DNA of 14,116 nucleotides from Dehalococcoidia bacterium (GTDB lineage Bacteria; Chloroflexota; Dehalococcoidia; Dehalococcoidales; JAUVZE01). The stretch lies in assembly GCA_030602665.1 (NCBI GenBank), contig JAUVZE010000013.1, positions 1-14,116 on the forward strand, written 5' to 3'. A model generated the notes under the pieces. It worked only from the letters and a program-made list of their open reading frames with translations. It searched no databases and was not told the origin of the DNA. Shown here one piece after another: positions 6,397-14,000 of this stretch. Position 1 is the first letter of the stretch. Each line of letters starts with the position of its first letter. The translations under genes and the position numbers were made by a program.

Positions 6397-7446
6397 TTAG
6401 TCTAAGATAAATCCAGCTACCCACCCCACCAGCGTCCCCAGAACTATGATTGTTGGAACATAAACAAGGGCTTTTCTTACTCCGAAGACCTTGGCGACAG
6501 CCAGCCAGTTAGGCAGGCTAATTCCCGGCCCTGTAAGTAGGAGAGCTAGAGCTGGTCCCTTACCCATACCCAGATTTATCAATGTATCGACAAATGGCGC
6601 TTCCGTCATAGTGGCGAAGTAGGTAACAGCACCGATCATGGTGGCTAGAAAGGACTGGCGCAACCCGGCACCGCCCAGCCAGGTCTCAATCCATTCCTGA
6701 GGTAGCAGGGCACCGATAATCCCCACAATGAAAACTCCGGCCAGCAGCAAGGGAAAGATTATACGCATAAACCACCACGTCTCCTTGAGCCAGGCTCTAA
6801 TCTTCTCTCTATCGATTGTTTTCCAAGCATAGACTGCCACCACTGCCAGCCCTATCGCCCAGACTACCACCTTTTGCCAGTATGGTCCGTGAGACACTAT
6901 ATAATTCGGTGCCAGCAACCATCCTACCAACAGCAGGAGCAAAACTATGCTCTTTTTAGTCATCAAGCGCCCACCGCTCATCTGGATGGTAGAAACGCGG
7001 TTTTTCTCTTCCCGGTAAAAGGCATTGGTCATGACAAAGCCAACGACAAACGACATGAGTAGTGCACTTACCAGTCTGGCTACAACCATTTGAGCACCGA
7101 GGATTGAGCCCGTATACACCAGAGCCAGGATATTTGCCGCTGGAGCCACCCAGAGTAGTATGAAGGCGGCACCGATACCTGCACCACCCCTATAAATGCC
7201 ACTGGATACCGGGATGACGGTGCAGGAACACGCCGCGACGAAGAAGCTGCCACCGGCAGCAATGCCGAAGGAGGATAGCTTTCGGGCTGCGGCACCAAGA
7301 TAGCCGATAATAGTCTCTCGCGAAACAAAGGTTACAATTCCGCCGGCTAGCAGAAATGCTGGAATGAGACAGGTAAGCACATGTAGAGCAATATATTCTT
7401 GAAGGGCATTAAGCCCGCCGTGGAGAAGGCCAATTAAAATCTCCAT
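6397..7446 (-). CDS. arsP: ArsP-type permease (DUF318 family)
   Basis: 349 aa, polytopic, two homologous halves joined by a polar loop (about 145-165). The family signature is AACSCTVIPVSSGIYRGGAG, with Cys73 and Cys75, followed by LLWVAPAANILALVYTGSIL. The second half has TYFATMTEAPFVDTLINLGMGKGPALALLLTGPGISLPN, split over a conserved helix pair. Known: characterised ArsP members export trivalent methyl- and aromatic arsenicals; many DUF318 members remain untested. Placement directly after arsR supports an arsenical substrate. The SD is weak (AAAAGAG). An operator-like site lies 19-34 nt upstream of the start, so this gene may have extra ArsR control. Confidence 0.9.
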   Translation of the reverse strand: MEILIGLLHGGLNALQEYIALHVLTCLIPAFLLAGGIVTFVSRETIIGYLGAAARKLSSFGIAAGGSFFVAACSCTVIPVSSGIYRGGAGIGAAFILLWVAPAANILALVYTGSILGAQMVVARLVSALLMSFVVGFVMTNAFYREEKNRVSTIQMSGGRLMTKKSIVLLLLLVGWLLAPNYIVSHGPYWQKVVVWAIGLAVVAVYAWKTIDREKIRAWLKETWWFMRIIFPLLLAGVFIVGIIGALLPQEWIETWLGGAGLRQSFLATMIGAVTYFATMTEAPFVDTLINLGMGKGPALALLLTGPGISLPNWLAVAKVFGVRKALVYVPTIIVLGTLVGWVAGFILD

Positions 7447-7464
7447 GCTCTTTTGAATCCGTCC

Positions 7465-7480
7465 CTAAGTGCGCATACTA
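7465..7480. promoter_or_regulatory. Second ArsR-operator-like site, before arsP
   Basis: CTAAGTGCGCATACTA on the plus strand. It shares CTA-NN-TGCGCAT-(N)-CTA with the site at the arsR promoter (7887-7901). It lies in the 64-nt gap between arsR and arsP. No clear promoter accompanies it, so it may be a secondary binding site or a relic. Confidence 0.4.
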
Positions 7481-7510
7481 GCATATAAAGAACACAAAAA
7501 AAAGGATGCT

Positions 7511-7870
7511 CTATTTCACCAACTTACGGACACAGCCAGGGCCAATACGCTCAGCTTTCTTCAGACACTCCCTGTCCTTAGCCACTACCGCGTTGCCTTC
7601 CAGTGCTTTCTTCACAGCCTCGACCAAATGAGAGTAATATTCCCTCATCCTCTCTTCATCCAATGAGTAAAGTGACCAAAGTCCATCTTTCCTCAGCTTG
7701 AGAAAGCCGGCATCGTAAAGGGCACTTAGGTTGCGAGAGGCTCGGGTCTGGGAGATATCCAGTGCCTGCATCACCTCGCAAACACAGCACTCCCTTTCCA
7801 AGAGCAGGTTGAGTATCCTGAGCCGGGTCTCATCCGATAGGGCTTTAAACGCTTTAACTACATCTCGCAT
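7511..7870 (-). CDS. arsR: ArsR/SmtB-family arsenic-responsive repressor
   Basis: 119 aa, usual family length. Winged-helix fold: FKALSDETRLRILNLLLERE, then the thiol site CCVCEV (Cys28, Cys29, Cys31) at the ELCVCD position of classic ArsR, the recognition helix ISQTRASRNLSAL, and the wing LRKDGLWSLYSL. Two more Cys (102, 113) near the C-terminus could form an additional or atypical As(III) site. Known: the apo-protein represses the operon and As(III)/Sb(III) binding to the Cys site releases DNA. First gene of the minus-strand operon, with a strong promoter and a palindromic operator-like site directly upstream. SD AGAAGG lies 10 nt before the ATG at 7870. Confidence 0.95.
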   Translation of the reverse strand: MRDVVKAFKALSDETRLRILNLLLERECCVCEVMQALDISQTRASRNLSALYDAGFLKLRKDGLWSLYSLDEERMREYYSHLVEAVKKALEGNAVVAKDRECLKKAERIGPGCVRKLVK

Positions 7871-7886
7871 GGCCTGAATTCCTTCT

Positions 7887-7901
7887 CTATATGCGCATCT
7901 A
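7887..7901. promoter_or_regulatory. Probable ArsR operator at the operon start
   Basis: CTATATGCGCATCTA, centred on the perfect palindrome ATGCGCAT (7891-7898). It falls just downstream of the predicted transcription start of arsR, where repressor binding would block initiation or escape. A related site occurs at 7465-7480. The ATG of the divergent ORF is part of the palindrome. Confidence 0.55.
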
Positions 7902-8412
7902 CAATTATATTTTAGCCCTTTCGCCCCAGTCTGTCAAACTGTTGTACGGACGGTCAAAAGAATTGGAAATACTCATATATTTACTCTCCCAAGAGGAATA
8001 TATTGACCTAAAGTTCAATATTGCTAAAGAGTTAAGGGAAAGTATTTCCGTGGAGATTCTTGCAGATGGGGTAGCTAAGGTTATATTGCAAGGAATCTTA
8101 ACACACAAACCTGACCAGATACATATCTTTGAGGGGACAAGCCTAATCAGCAAGGGAATTGTCGAACTTAACTTTTGCTCAGATACTACGGGTCTTAGAA
8201 TAGACGATTTAGCTTTGGCAAAAAAAATATTATCTCTTTGCAAGTGGGCGATCAACAACCTAAGATGTGGAGACAGATCAGGTTTGATTGAAGCAATAAG
8301 TAAAAATATTAAGACGATGCGAAAGAAATATGACGACCTTGAAGATTTGCTGAATGAACTTACCTTACGCCCCATTATTCTTCAGACTCGCTGTAAACTG
8401 TGTCCGGCTTAG
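7891..8412 (+). CDS. Hypothetical protein divergent from arsR
   Basis: Up to 173 aa if the ATG at 7891 is used, but no SD precedes it, and it would place the first 16 codons over the arsR promoter and operator. Later starts (TTG at 7942 or 7963) are no better supported, so the 5' end is uncertain and may be truncated. The body is Lys/Leu/Ile-rich and protein-like, with a helical, possibly coiled-coil C-terminus (TMRKKYDDLEDLLNEL) and a final CKLCPA. No signal peptide, membrane span or family recognised. It precedes the recombinase gene by 60 nt on the same strand and shares its lower GC, so it may belong to the mobile element. The opposite-strand frame over the same bases looks like a shadow. 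Confidence 0.5.
   Translation: MRIYNYILALSPQSVKLLYGRSKELEILIYLLSQEEYIDLKFNIAKELRESISVEILADGVAKVILQGILTHKPDQIHIFEGTSLISKGIVELNFCSDTTGLRIDDLALAKKILSLCKWAINNLRCGDRSGLIEAISKNIKTMRKKYDDLEDLLNELTLRPIILQTRCKLCPA
7909..7937 (-). promoter_or_regulatory. Sigma70-type promoter of the arsenic operon
   Basis: Minus strand: TTGACA (7932-7937), a 17-nt spacer, then TAAAAT (7909-7914). The -35 is perfect, the spacing ideal and the -10 one mismatch from consensus. Predicted start is near 7902, giving a leader of about 32 nt that contains the operator palindrome and the SD. Confidence 0.75.
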
Positions 8413-8472
8413 AGTCTAGATACGAAGAAGGGTTATAACATATTAAAATCTTAATCTCAGGAGGACCATAGA

Positions 8473-10707
8473 ATGAAGGGGTCACTTAGGCAACGGAGCA
8501 AAGGTAGTTGGGAAATTACTATGGATGTTGGTCGGGATCCGACGACTGGCAAGCGTCTTAGGCACTTTGAAAGCGTCAGAGGAAATAAAAAAGAGGCTCA
8601 GCGGCGATTAGCCGAGCTCATGTTCAATATCAATAAAGGTAGCTATATAAAGTTAACAAACCTAATGCTTGGAGATTGGTTAGAGGATTGGATTAAAGGA
8701 TATGTCACTACTAATTGTACTGCTCGCACACTAGACAGCTATCAAACGGAAATTAATAATCATATCACTCCTATGTTGGGTGCAATACCTTTAACCGAGC
8801 TTCGTCCCCAACATCTACAATCCTATTATGCTCAAGCCCTATCCCAAGGCAGAGTCGATGGAAAAGGTGGACTTTCTCCACGCACTGTACTATATCAACA
8901 TCGTATTCTTTCAGAAGCACTAAATCATGCTGTTAAGATGGGACTCCTGGTACGAAACGTTGCCGAAGTAGTAGACACACCCCATCCAAAACGGACATGT
9001 ATGAACACTATGGCATCTGAAGATGTACCCAAGTTTCTCAAAGCCTCCCGAGAGACGCCCTTCCATGAAATCTACTGCACGGCACTTTTTACAGGAATGC
9101 GTTTGGGAGAATTACTGGGACTTCACTGGTGCAATGTCGACCTCAAAACGGCAACCCTTTATGTAGTTCAATCATTGTACAAACGCCGAGGTATATGCAA
9201 GATGGTTGAAACCAAGACCTCGCATAGCAGGCGTTCGATAGCGCTGCCTCCGACTCTAAATAACCTATTACTTCAATACCGTGCTAGGCAAGAAGCAGAA
9301 AAGATACTACTAGGATTGGTGCTTAAGAAAAGTGATTTGTTATTCGCTCACCCTGACGGGAGTCCTCTAGATCCGGGCACAGTCAGTAAAACATTCAGCA
9401 AAGTCCTCTACATGGCTAGATTACCCCATATTCGTTTTCACGACCTGAGGCACACTCATGCCACTTTGATGCTGAAAGCCGGCGTTCACCCGAAGATAGT
9501 CCAAGAGCGATTGGGTCACGGCAGCATAGCGGTTACCCTGGATACGTATTCCCATGTCGTTGGTGGGTTGCAGGAGGTCGCAGCTCAACGCTTTGAAAGT
9601 ACGCTTGATGGTAAGGCACTTAAGATTTTAACCGATTACGAAACCTCGGATGAAGCTGGACCATGTCGGCAAAATGTCGGCAATATGGAAGAATTTGAGA
9701 GTGAGCCGCGGAGGACTCGAACCTCCAACCGGCTGATTAAGAGTCAGCAACACACGCTCAAACTGCTTAACAAATTAACTGTATCACAGCTAGCGGAGTT
9801 AAGCAATTTAAGCAAAGCTTTCATCTCACAAGTTAAGCACGGAACACGTTCACCATCCCCAAAACTGCTTGATGCTTTGGCCACTCTGGAAAGGCCAAAT
9901 AAGCCAGACAAAGACTACCTTGATCTCTTCCTGCAATCCCGCCGGGCAAGGGGAGTAAGCCCACGAACGTTACGATACTATAGCGAAAGATTATCAAAAT
10001 TCATCGCCTTTGTTAATTACCTCAATGCGGACAGGCAGGACATCGAGAAATATCTGAACTCAATCCCGCCGAATCAGTATGGGCTAGCTACTCGACATGC
10101 ATCTTACCGGGCTATAAAAGTCTTCTACCGATGGCTGAGTACTGAGTATGAGTTATCCAACCCAGTTGCTGGAGTAGCTGCTCCAATACTAGGAAAACCG
10201 ATACTGCCCAGTCTTACAAAAGAACAGGTTAAGCTACTGATTGAGCAGGCTGAAACAGTCCGGGATAAAGCGATAATTGCCCTATTTACCGAGAGTGGCC
10301 TGAGGTTATCCGAGCTAGTCAGTATTAAGTCAGAAAATATGGATTGGGAATTACGTACTGTCAGGATATTGGGTAAAGGCAGGAAAGAGGCATACGCGGC
10401 TTTTGGTGAATTAACAGAGAAATATCTCAAATCCTGGCTTCGGCAGTACCAGCCTAATGGTAGCATCTGGGGACTAAACCAATGGGGGGTTACCTCTATG
10501 CTCCGAAGACTCGAGGCATCTACAGGACTGCCTTGTAATCCGCATACCTTTCGGAGAACATTTGCATGTCTACTACGTAAGGCCGGAGTGGATACAATGA
10601 CTATTAAAGACTTAGGTAGATGGGAGAGCCTCGAGATGGTACAGAGGTATACGAGGTCGGTCAGTTTTCTAGACAGTATGAGGTTTTATAAAGCACCTCT
10701 TGCTTAG
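8473..10707 (+). CDS. Double tyrosine recombinase: two complete integrases in one reading frame
   Basis: 744 codons, twice the usual integrase length. The ATG at 8473 has AGGAGG 8 nt upstream. Module 1 (1 to about 400) is phage-type: an N-terminal arm-binding beta region (SLRQRSKGSWEIT), a SAM-like core-binding domain (about 55-165), and a catalytic domain with Arg210 (TGMRLGEL), Lys248, H323-x-x-R326 (HDLRH), His349 (GHGS) and Tyr359. Residues 410-425 are translated from an antisense tRNA-Lys fragment. Module 2 (about 427-744) has an HTH (LTVSQLAELSNLSKAFISQV), a core-binding domain (about 476-575) and a catalytic domain with Arg611, Lys635/638, H691-x-x-R694, Trp717 at the His/Trp site and Tyr726. 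Both catalytic sets are complete. An in-frame ATG at 9685 without a good SD could start a separate 340-aa module 2. Inference: excision/integration at tRNA-Lys; the fusion arose across the attachment site. Confidence 0.9.
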   Translation: MKGSLRQRSKGSWEITMDVGRDPTTGKRLRHFESVRGNKKEAQRRLAELMFNINKGSYIKLTNLMLGDWLEDWIKGYVTTNCTARTLDSYQTEINNHITPMLGAIPLTELRPQHLQSYYAQALSQGRVDGKGGLSPRTVLYQHRILSEALNHAVKMGLLVRNVAEVVDTPHPKRTCMNTMASEDVPKFLKASRETPFHEIYCTALFTGMRLGELLGLHWCNVDLKTATLYVVQSLYKRRGICKMVETKTSHSRRSIALPPTLNNLLLQYRARQEAEKILLGLVLKKSDLLFAHPDGSPLDPGTVSKTFSKVLYMARLPHIRFHDLRHTHATLMLKAGVHPKIVQERLGHGSIAVTLDTYSHVVGGLQEVAAQRFESTLDGKALKILTDYETSDEAGPCRQNVGNMEEFESEPRRTRTSNRLIKSQQHTLKLLNKLTVSQLAELSNLSKAFISQVKHGTRSPSPKLLDALATLERPNKPDKDYLDLFLQSRRARGVSPRTLRYYSERLSKFIAFVNYLNADRQDIEKYLNSIPPNQYGLATRHASYRAIKVFYRWLSTEYELSNPVAGVAAPILGKPILPSLTKEQVKLLIEQAETVRDKAIIALFTESGLRLSELVSIKSENMDWELRTVRILGKGRKEAYAAFGELTEKYLKSWLRQYQPNGSIWGLNQWGVTSMLRRLEASTGLPCNPHTFRRTFACLLRKAGVDTMTIKDLGRWESLEMVQRYTRSVSFLDSMRFYKAPLA
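9663..9683 (+). repeat. Direct repeat at 11-bp period beside the attachment core
   Basis: ATGTCGGCAA occurs at 9663-9672 and again at 9674-9683, one helical turn apart and 19 nt before the tRNA-derived core. Phased short repeats next to an att core are typical of recombinase or excisionase binding sites. It is also coding (CRQNVGN in recombinase module 1), so chance cannot be excluded. Confidence 0.45.
9685..10707 (+). other. Second recombinase module, potentially translated on its own
   Basis: From the in-frame ATG at 9685 this gives 340 aa: the tRNA-encoded peptide, a Cro/CI-like HTH (about residues 432-468 of the long ORF), a core-binding domain and a XerC/D-like catalytic domain. Between the tRNA core and the HTH there is no ATG or GTG. 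A stand-alone product would therefore need a start on the far side of the attachment core, either this ATG or one supplied by whatever DNA is recombined there. The Trp in place of the second active-site His is accepted in active members of the family. Confidence 0.5.
9702..9748 (-). other. Attachment-site core: 3' half of tRNA-Lys(CUU)
   Basis: On the minus strand, from 9748 to 9702: anticodon stem GCTGA, loop CTCTTAA (anticodon CTT, Lys), stem TCAGC, variable loop CGGTT, T stem GGAGG, T loop TTCGAGT, T stem CCTCC, 3' acceptor strand GCGGCTC, discriminator A. All stems pair perfectly. The sequence before the anticodon arm (beyond 9748) shows no D arm or 5' acceptor strand, so this is not a functional tRNA. 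A duplicated tRNA 3' half beside an integrase gene is the hallmark of a tRNA-targeting integrative element's att site. It lies wholly inside the open reading frame of the double recombinase (residues 410-426). The intact tRNA-Lys and the partner att copy are not in this window. Confidence 0.88.
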
Positions 10708-10756
10708 AAGATAAGAGTTCAATTTCCAGGGATTTTTTATACTTTTGAGGCTGAAT

Positions 10757-10812
10757 TAACCCGGAGACCTGAGCAAAATCCGCCGAAGCAGCTGGTCTTT
10801 TTGTCCGGGTTA
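10757..10812 (+). terminator. Two-part hairpin followed by a T-run, after the recombinase gene
   Basis: Outer stem TAACCCGGA (10757-10765) with TCCGGGTTA (10804-10812). Inner stem GACC(TG)AGC with GCTGGTC. The loop is AAAATCCGCCGAAGCA and there is a TTTTTG bulge on the 3' side. A TTTTTT run comes 8 nt later (10821-10826). The flanking genes converge here, so a terminator is expected. The gap before the T-run and the bulged structure are unusual, and a structured RNA or element-end site is an alternative. Confidence 0.4.
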
Positions 10813-10951
10813 TCACCTCCTTTTTTAAGTATTGTCTTTGATATTGTTACAGAATAGAATGTTAAAGCCAAGGATTTATTATTAAACTAAATTACGACAA
10901 AAACCTGACCATTTAGGTTAATTTGCAAATCCTTTTAGAGGTAACAACGCA

Positions 10952-10989
10952 AACTTTTGTTAACTAACTGCACAATTTGAACTTTTGTT
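10952..10989 (+). repeat. Direct repeat AACTTTTGTT in the AT-rich convergent gap
   Basis: AACTTTTGTT at 10952-10961 and 10980-10989, with related GTTAAC/GTAAC motifs nearby (10960, 10999, 11003). In AT-rich DNA a 10-mer repeat can arise by chance, but clusters of short repeats about 1.2 kb from an att core can be integrase arm sites. The remaining gap from 10813 to 11041 holds no gene I can support. Confidence 0.3.
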
Positions 10990-11041
10990 GAATTTCAGTA
11001 ACTGTTAACCAATCCACGATTCGTAGATAGACCTTCAGATC

Positions 11042-14000
11042 TTACGTGGCGATTGTTTGCAGCACTAATGATTTGATAGTAGAATCCAGGGGTATAGTCG
11101 TTGAGTGTGATCCTAACCCTAAGCTCTGGCGCCATAAATTATCGAGGCCATCCATGTCAAAACCATATACCTCCAACAAGGCGTCGTCGTGAGAACTGCC
11201 TTCCTTGAAAACGCTCAGCAACTGAAGCATCCTATCCCTACCATAGTCATGAATAAGAAAGTTAACCAAGCTGTAGCTTTGGGCGTAGCAGAGCCTAGCC
11301 TCCTCAGCCTTGGCTGGGAAGCTTCCACTTAGGCTCCGCACCGAGATAAGGTTATCTTCAGAGATTGCCTGGGTCAATGCTGACTGAAGGTCGCCTCTCA
11401 GGTCACCCTCAGCGTACATTGATAGTCCTTCATTCAGCCAAGTTGGCAGGTCACCGTAGGGGTTGAAAGTCATTTGATATGTTACCAGGTGCGCTAACTC
11501 GTGTGCTAGAGACTGCTTTCCCCAAGTGAGACTATCTACATCAACTCCAAGGGCTACAATGCCGTATTGAGTAAAAGCAACTCCGCCTGTCCATTCCTGA
11601 GGGTATACCATAGCCCCACGAAGGTCACGGGAGCTGGCATAGACATAAATCCTGACCGGCTGTTCAAGATGAGCGCCAGTATCTCTAGCTAATTTATCCA
11701 GCGCCTCAAGGGCGGCATCCATCAGTTCCTGGACAAAGGACTGATCACCAGAGTACCAAAACAGGGTCACGCTGTCACCTGCTAAACTCTGCCATCCATA
11801 GCGATCATCGCCGAATCTGATGGTATCCCAGGTAGTTTCCTCCCGGCTGCCGGTGGCATCCTCTATTATCCACCTATACTCAATATCAGCACCTGGTGGC
11901 AGACTAGCCTTCCTCATATCCCATGTCCAGCTTGTCTTTACCTCCGGAGCTGGTGTGAACTCTGGCCTAGCCTCACTTACCAGGCTGGCAAAGCTAATCT
12001 TTCTTACCTTGTACTGAAGAACGATACTATTGACATCGGCACTGCTTTGAGCTCTCAGATTAAAAGTAATCGCATCAGGGAATTCCATCTCAACCATTGT
12101 CGAGAGTACTTTGATGTCGCCTTCGACCTGGGTCACGCTGGACATGCTCTCCTCAAGCGATACGTTCTTCAGGGTAAGAATCCCCATTGGCGTAAGCACT
12201 AAGCCCTCAACATAGGGCTTGACCAAGATATAATTCACATCAAAGTAGAGAGGTAGGCAAGCAGCATCATTAACAAGCGTCTGCTCAATTTGCTGGTACA
12301 GCCTCATGCGGGTAGTGGCATCCTGCTCCACCCGTGCCTGCTCAAGTAAGACATCTATCTCAGAGCTGCTATACTCACCAGTGTTTTCCTCGCTCCCGGT
12401 ATGAAACAGGATGTCGAGGAAGTTCTCTGGGTCGGGATAGTCAGCAATCCAACCAGACTCGTAAATGTCATCTTTCTCTTCCTTAAGCACTTCAAAGTAG
12501 ATATCTGGCTCTAACTGCCTAACCTGTACCTCAATCCCTAAGTTTTTCCGCCACATGTCTATTAGCGCTTCATTCAGGTCAGAGATAGCACCACGGCCAG
12601 AGGTGGTGAAGGTAATTTGAGGGAGGTTAGTGACATCTTCATACCCTGACTGCTGTATCAACTCCCTTGCTCTCTCCACGTCGAAGCTTAGTCCCTCTAG
12701 ACCCTCATTGTAACCAGGCATGCCCGGTGGCAGAATGCCATCAGCACGTGCCATTGCACCCTTGAGCACCACCTCAATTATTTTATCCTTATCTATGGCA
12801 TGACAGAATGCCTGGCGCACCTTGGCATCATTAAAGGGTGGCTTGGTCGCGTTGAAGCCAATGTACCACAGGCTGAGCTCAGGGGCAGTAACTAGTTCCT
12901 TATTGAGGGGATTGGTAGGGTCTAGCACCCGTTCAATATCACCTATGTAAACATGGGTAACATCAATCTCGTCTGTCTCATACATCCGCATTGAAATGCC
13001 ACCCCATAGCCGGAAGACAACATTCTTAACTTTAGCCAGCTCTCCGTAATAAATGTCGTTTTGCTCCAAAATGAAAAGCTCGTCCTCCTCCCACTGCCTA
13101 AGCCGGAAGGCGCCAGTTCCATTGGGATTGCGCCACCATTCTTCGCCTGATTCCACATTAGTCTGATCAACAACAAAGGCTGGTGAGTGGGTGAGCTTTG
13201 CCAGAAAATAGGCTTTTGGTGCGTCAATGGTGATTTGAAGGGTGTGGTCATCGATAACCTTTACCCCGCTTATCTCCTCCGCCTCACCATCCAGCATCTC
13301 TTTGACGCCGACAATATCGCCTAGATAGGTCTCAGCGGTCGGCGATTCGGTCTCGGGGTCACAGGCACGCTCCAAGGAATATTTGAAATCATAAGCTTTA
13401 ACCTCCTTGCCATCATGGAACCTTACCCCCTTCTGCAGGTAGAAAGTATAAGTGGTGCCATCCTTGCTCACCTTCCATCGCTCAGCGATGTCAGGCACCA
13501 CCTGAAGGTCTTCGTCTAGGGTGACCAGACCACTGAATATCTCCCTGATGTACCTTCCTGACCTGGCTTCTCGCACCAGTGCCGGGTCAAGGGTTATAGG
13601 ACCAACATCCCACATGGTCAGGGATTCCTGACGAGAGATGGCAAAGGGGTGTGGTTCCTCCAAGCGAAAGCTGGAGACGAGATTGTCTATGGAAGCCTGG
13701 TTAGCATCGAAGTCATCTCGGAGACTAAATGCCAGAATTTCAAAGACTTGGGTCCCTCGCACCACGCATATGTATTTGCCTTTGACCTCATAATCTTCTT
13801 GAGCAATAAGATAAACCACTTGGTATGCCGGGGTAGCATCAGCTAGGGTAACCTCCTCTTCCGAGATTACCTGGGAGTCTGGACTCTCCTCGACATCAGT
13901 GGCAAACGAAGAGCCATGTTCTTGGCAAGATATCACCTCAGGGAGGTAACTAAGGAAAACACGCACTATTGGCAGCCCACCAAAGCCCTGTATCTCAATG

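Larger units (their letters stand above)
7891..10707. mobile_element. Recombination end of a tRNA-Lys integrative element (or two abutting elements)
   Basis: Contains the hypothetical gene, the double recombinase and the tRNA-Lys att core. Base composition appears more AT-rich than the arsenic operon to the left. Recombinase 1 points at the core from the left and recombinase 2 leaves it on the right, as expected for two elements stacked at one tRNA 3' end. The outer ends are not in the window, so the boundaries given are only those of the recombination genes; the arsenic operon may be part of the left element. Confidence 0.45.

Noticed and set aside
7905..8375. Minus-strand 156-codon ORF opposite the hypothetical gene
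   Set aside because: Ser/Ile-rich shadow composition, no SD, and it would read into the arsR promoter; the plus-strand frame is more protein-like.
9702..9748. Functional tRNA gene
   Set aside because: D arm and 5' acceptor strand are absent; the sequence beyond the anticodon arm does not resemble the rest of a tRNA-Lys.
10757..10812. Integron attC site
   Set aside because: The ends do not fit RYYYAAC and GTTRRRY core sites, and the nearby recombinases are not IntI-like.
10812..10823. ATCACCTCCTTT, identical to the 3' end of bacterial 16S rRNA; on the other strand a perfect Shine-Dalgarno
   Set aside because: No further 16S similarity lies upstream, so it is not an rRNA fragment. On the minus strand no ATG, GTG or TTG follows at a useful spacing (the only GTG is within the SD itself), so no small gene is supported.
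13966..13966. GTG as the start of the peptide-binding/peptidase gene
   Set aside because: The frame is open for 50 more codons to the window edge with conserved-looking PsbP-type sequence, and a start here would leave no signal peptide.
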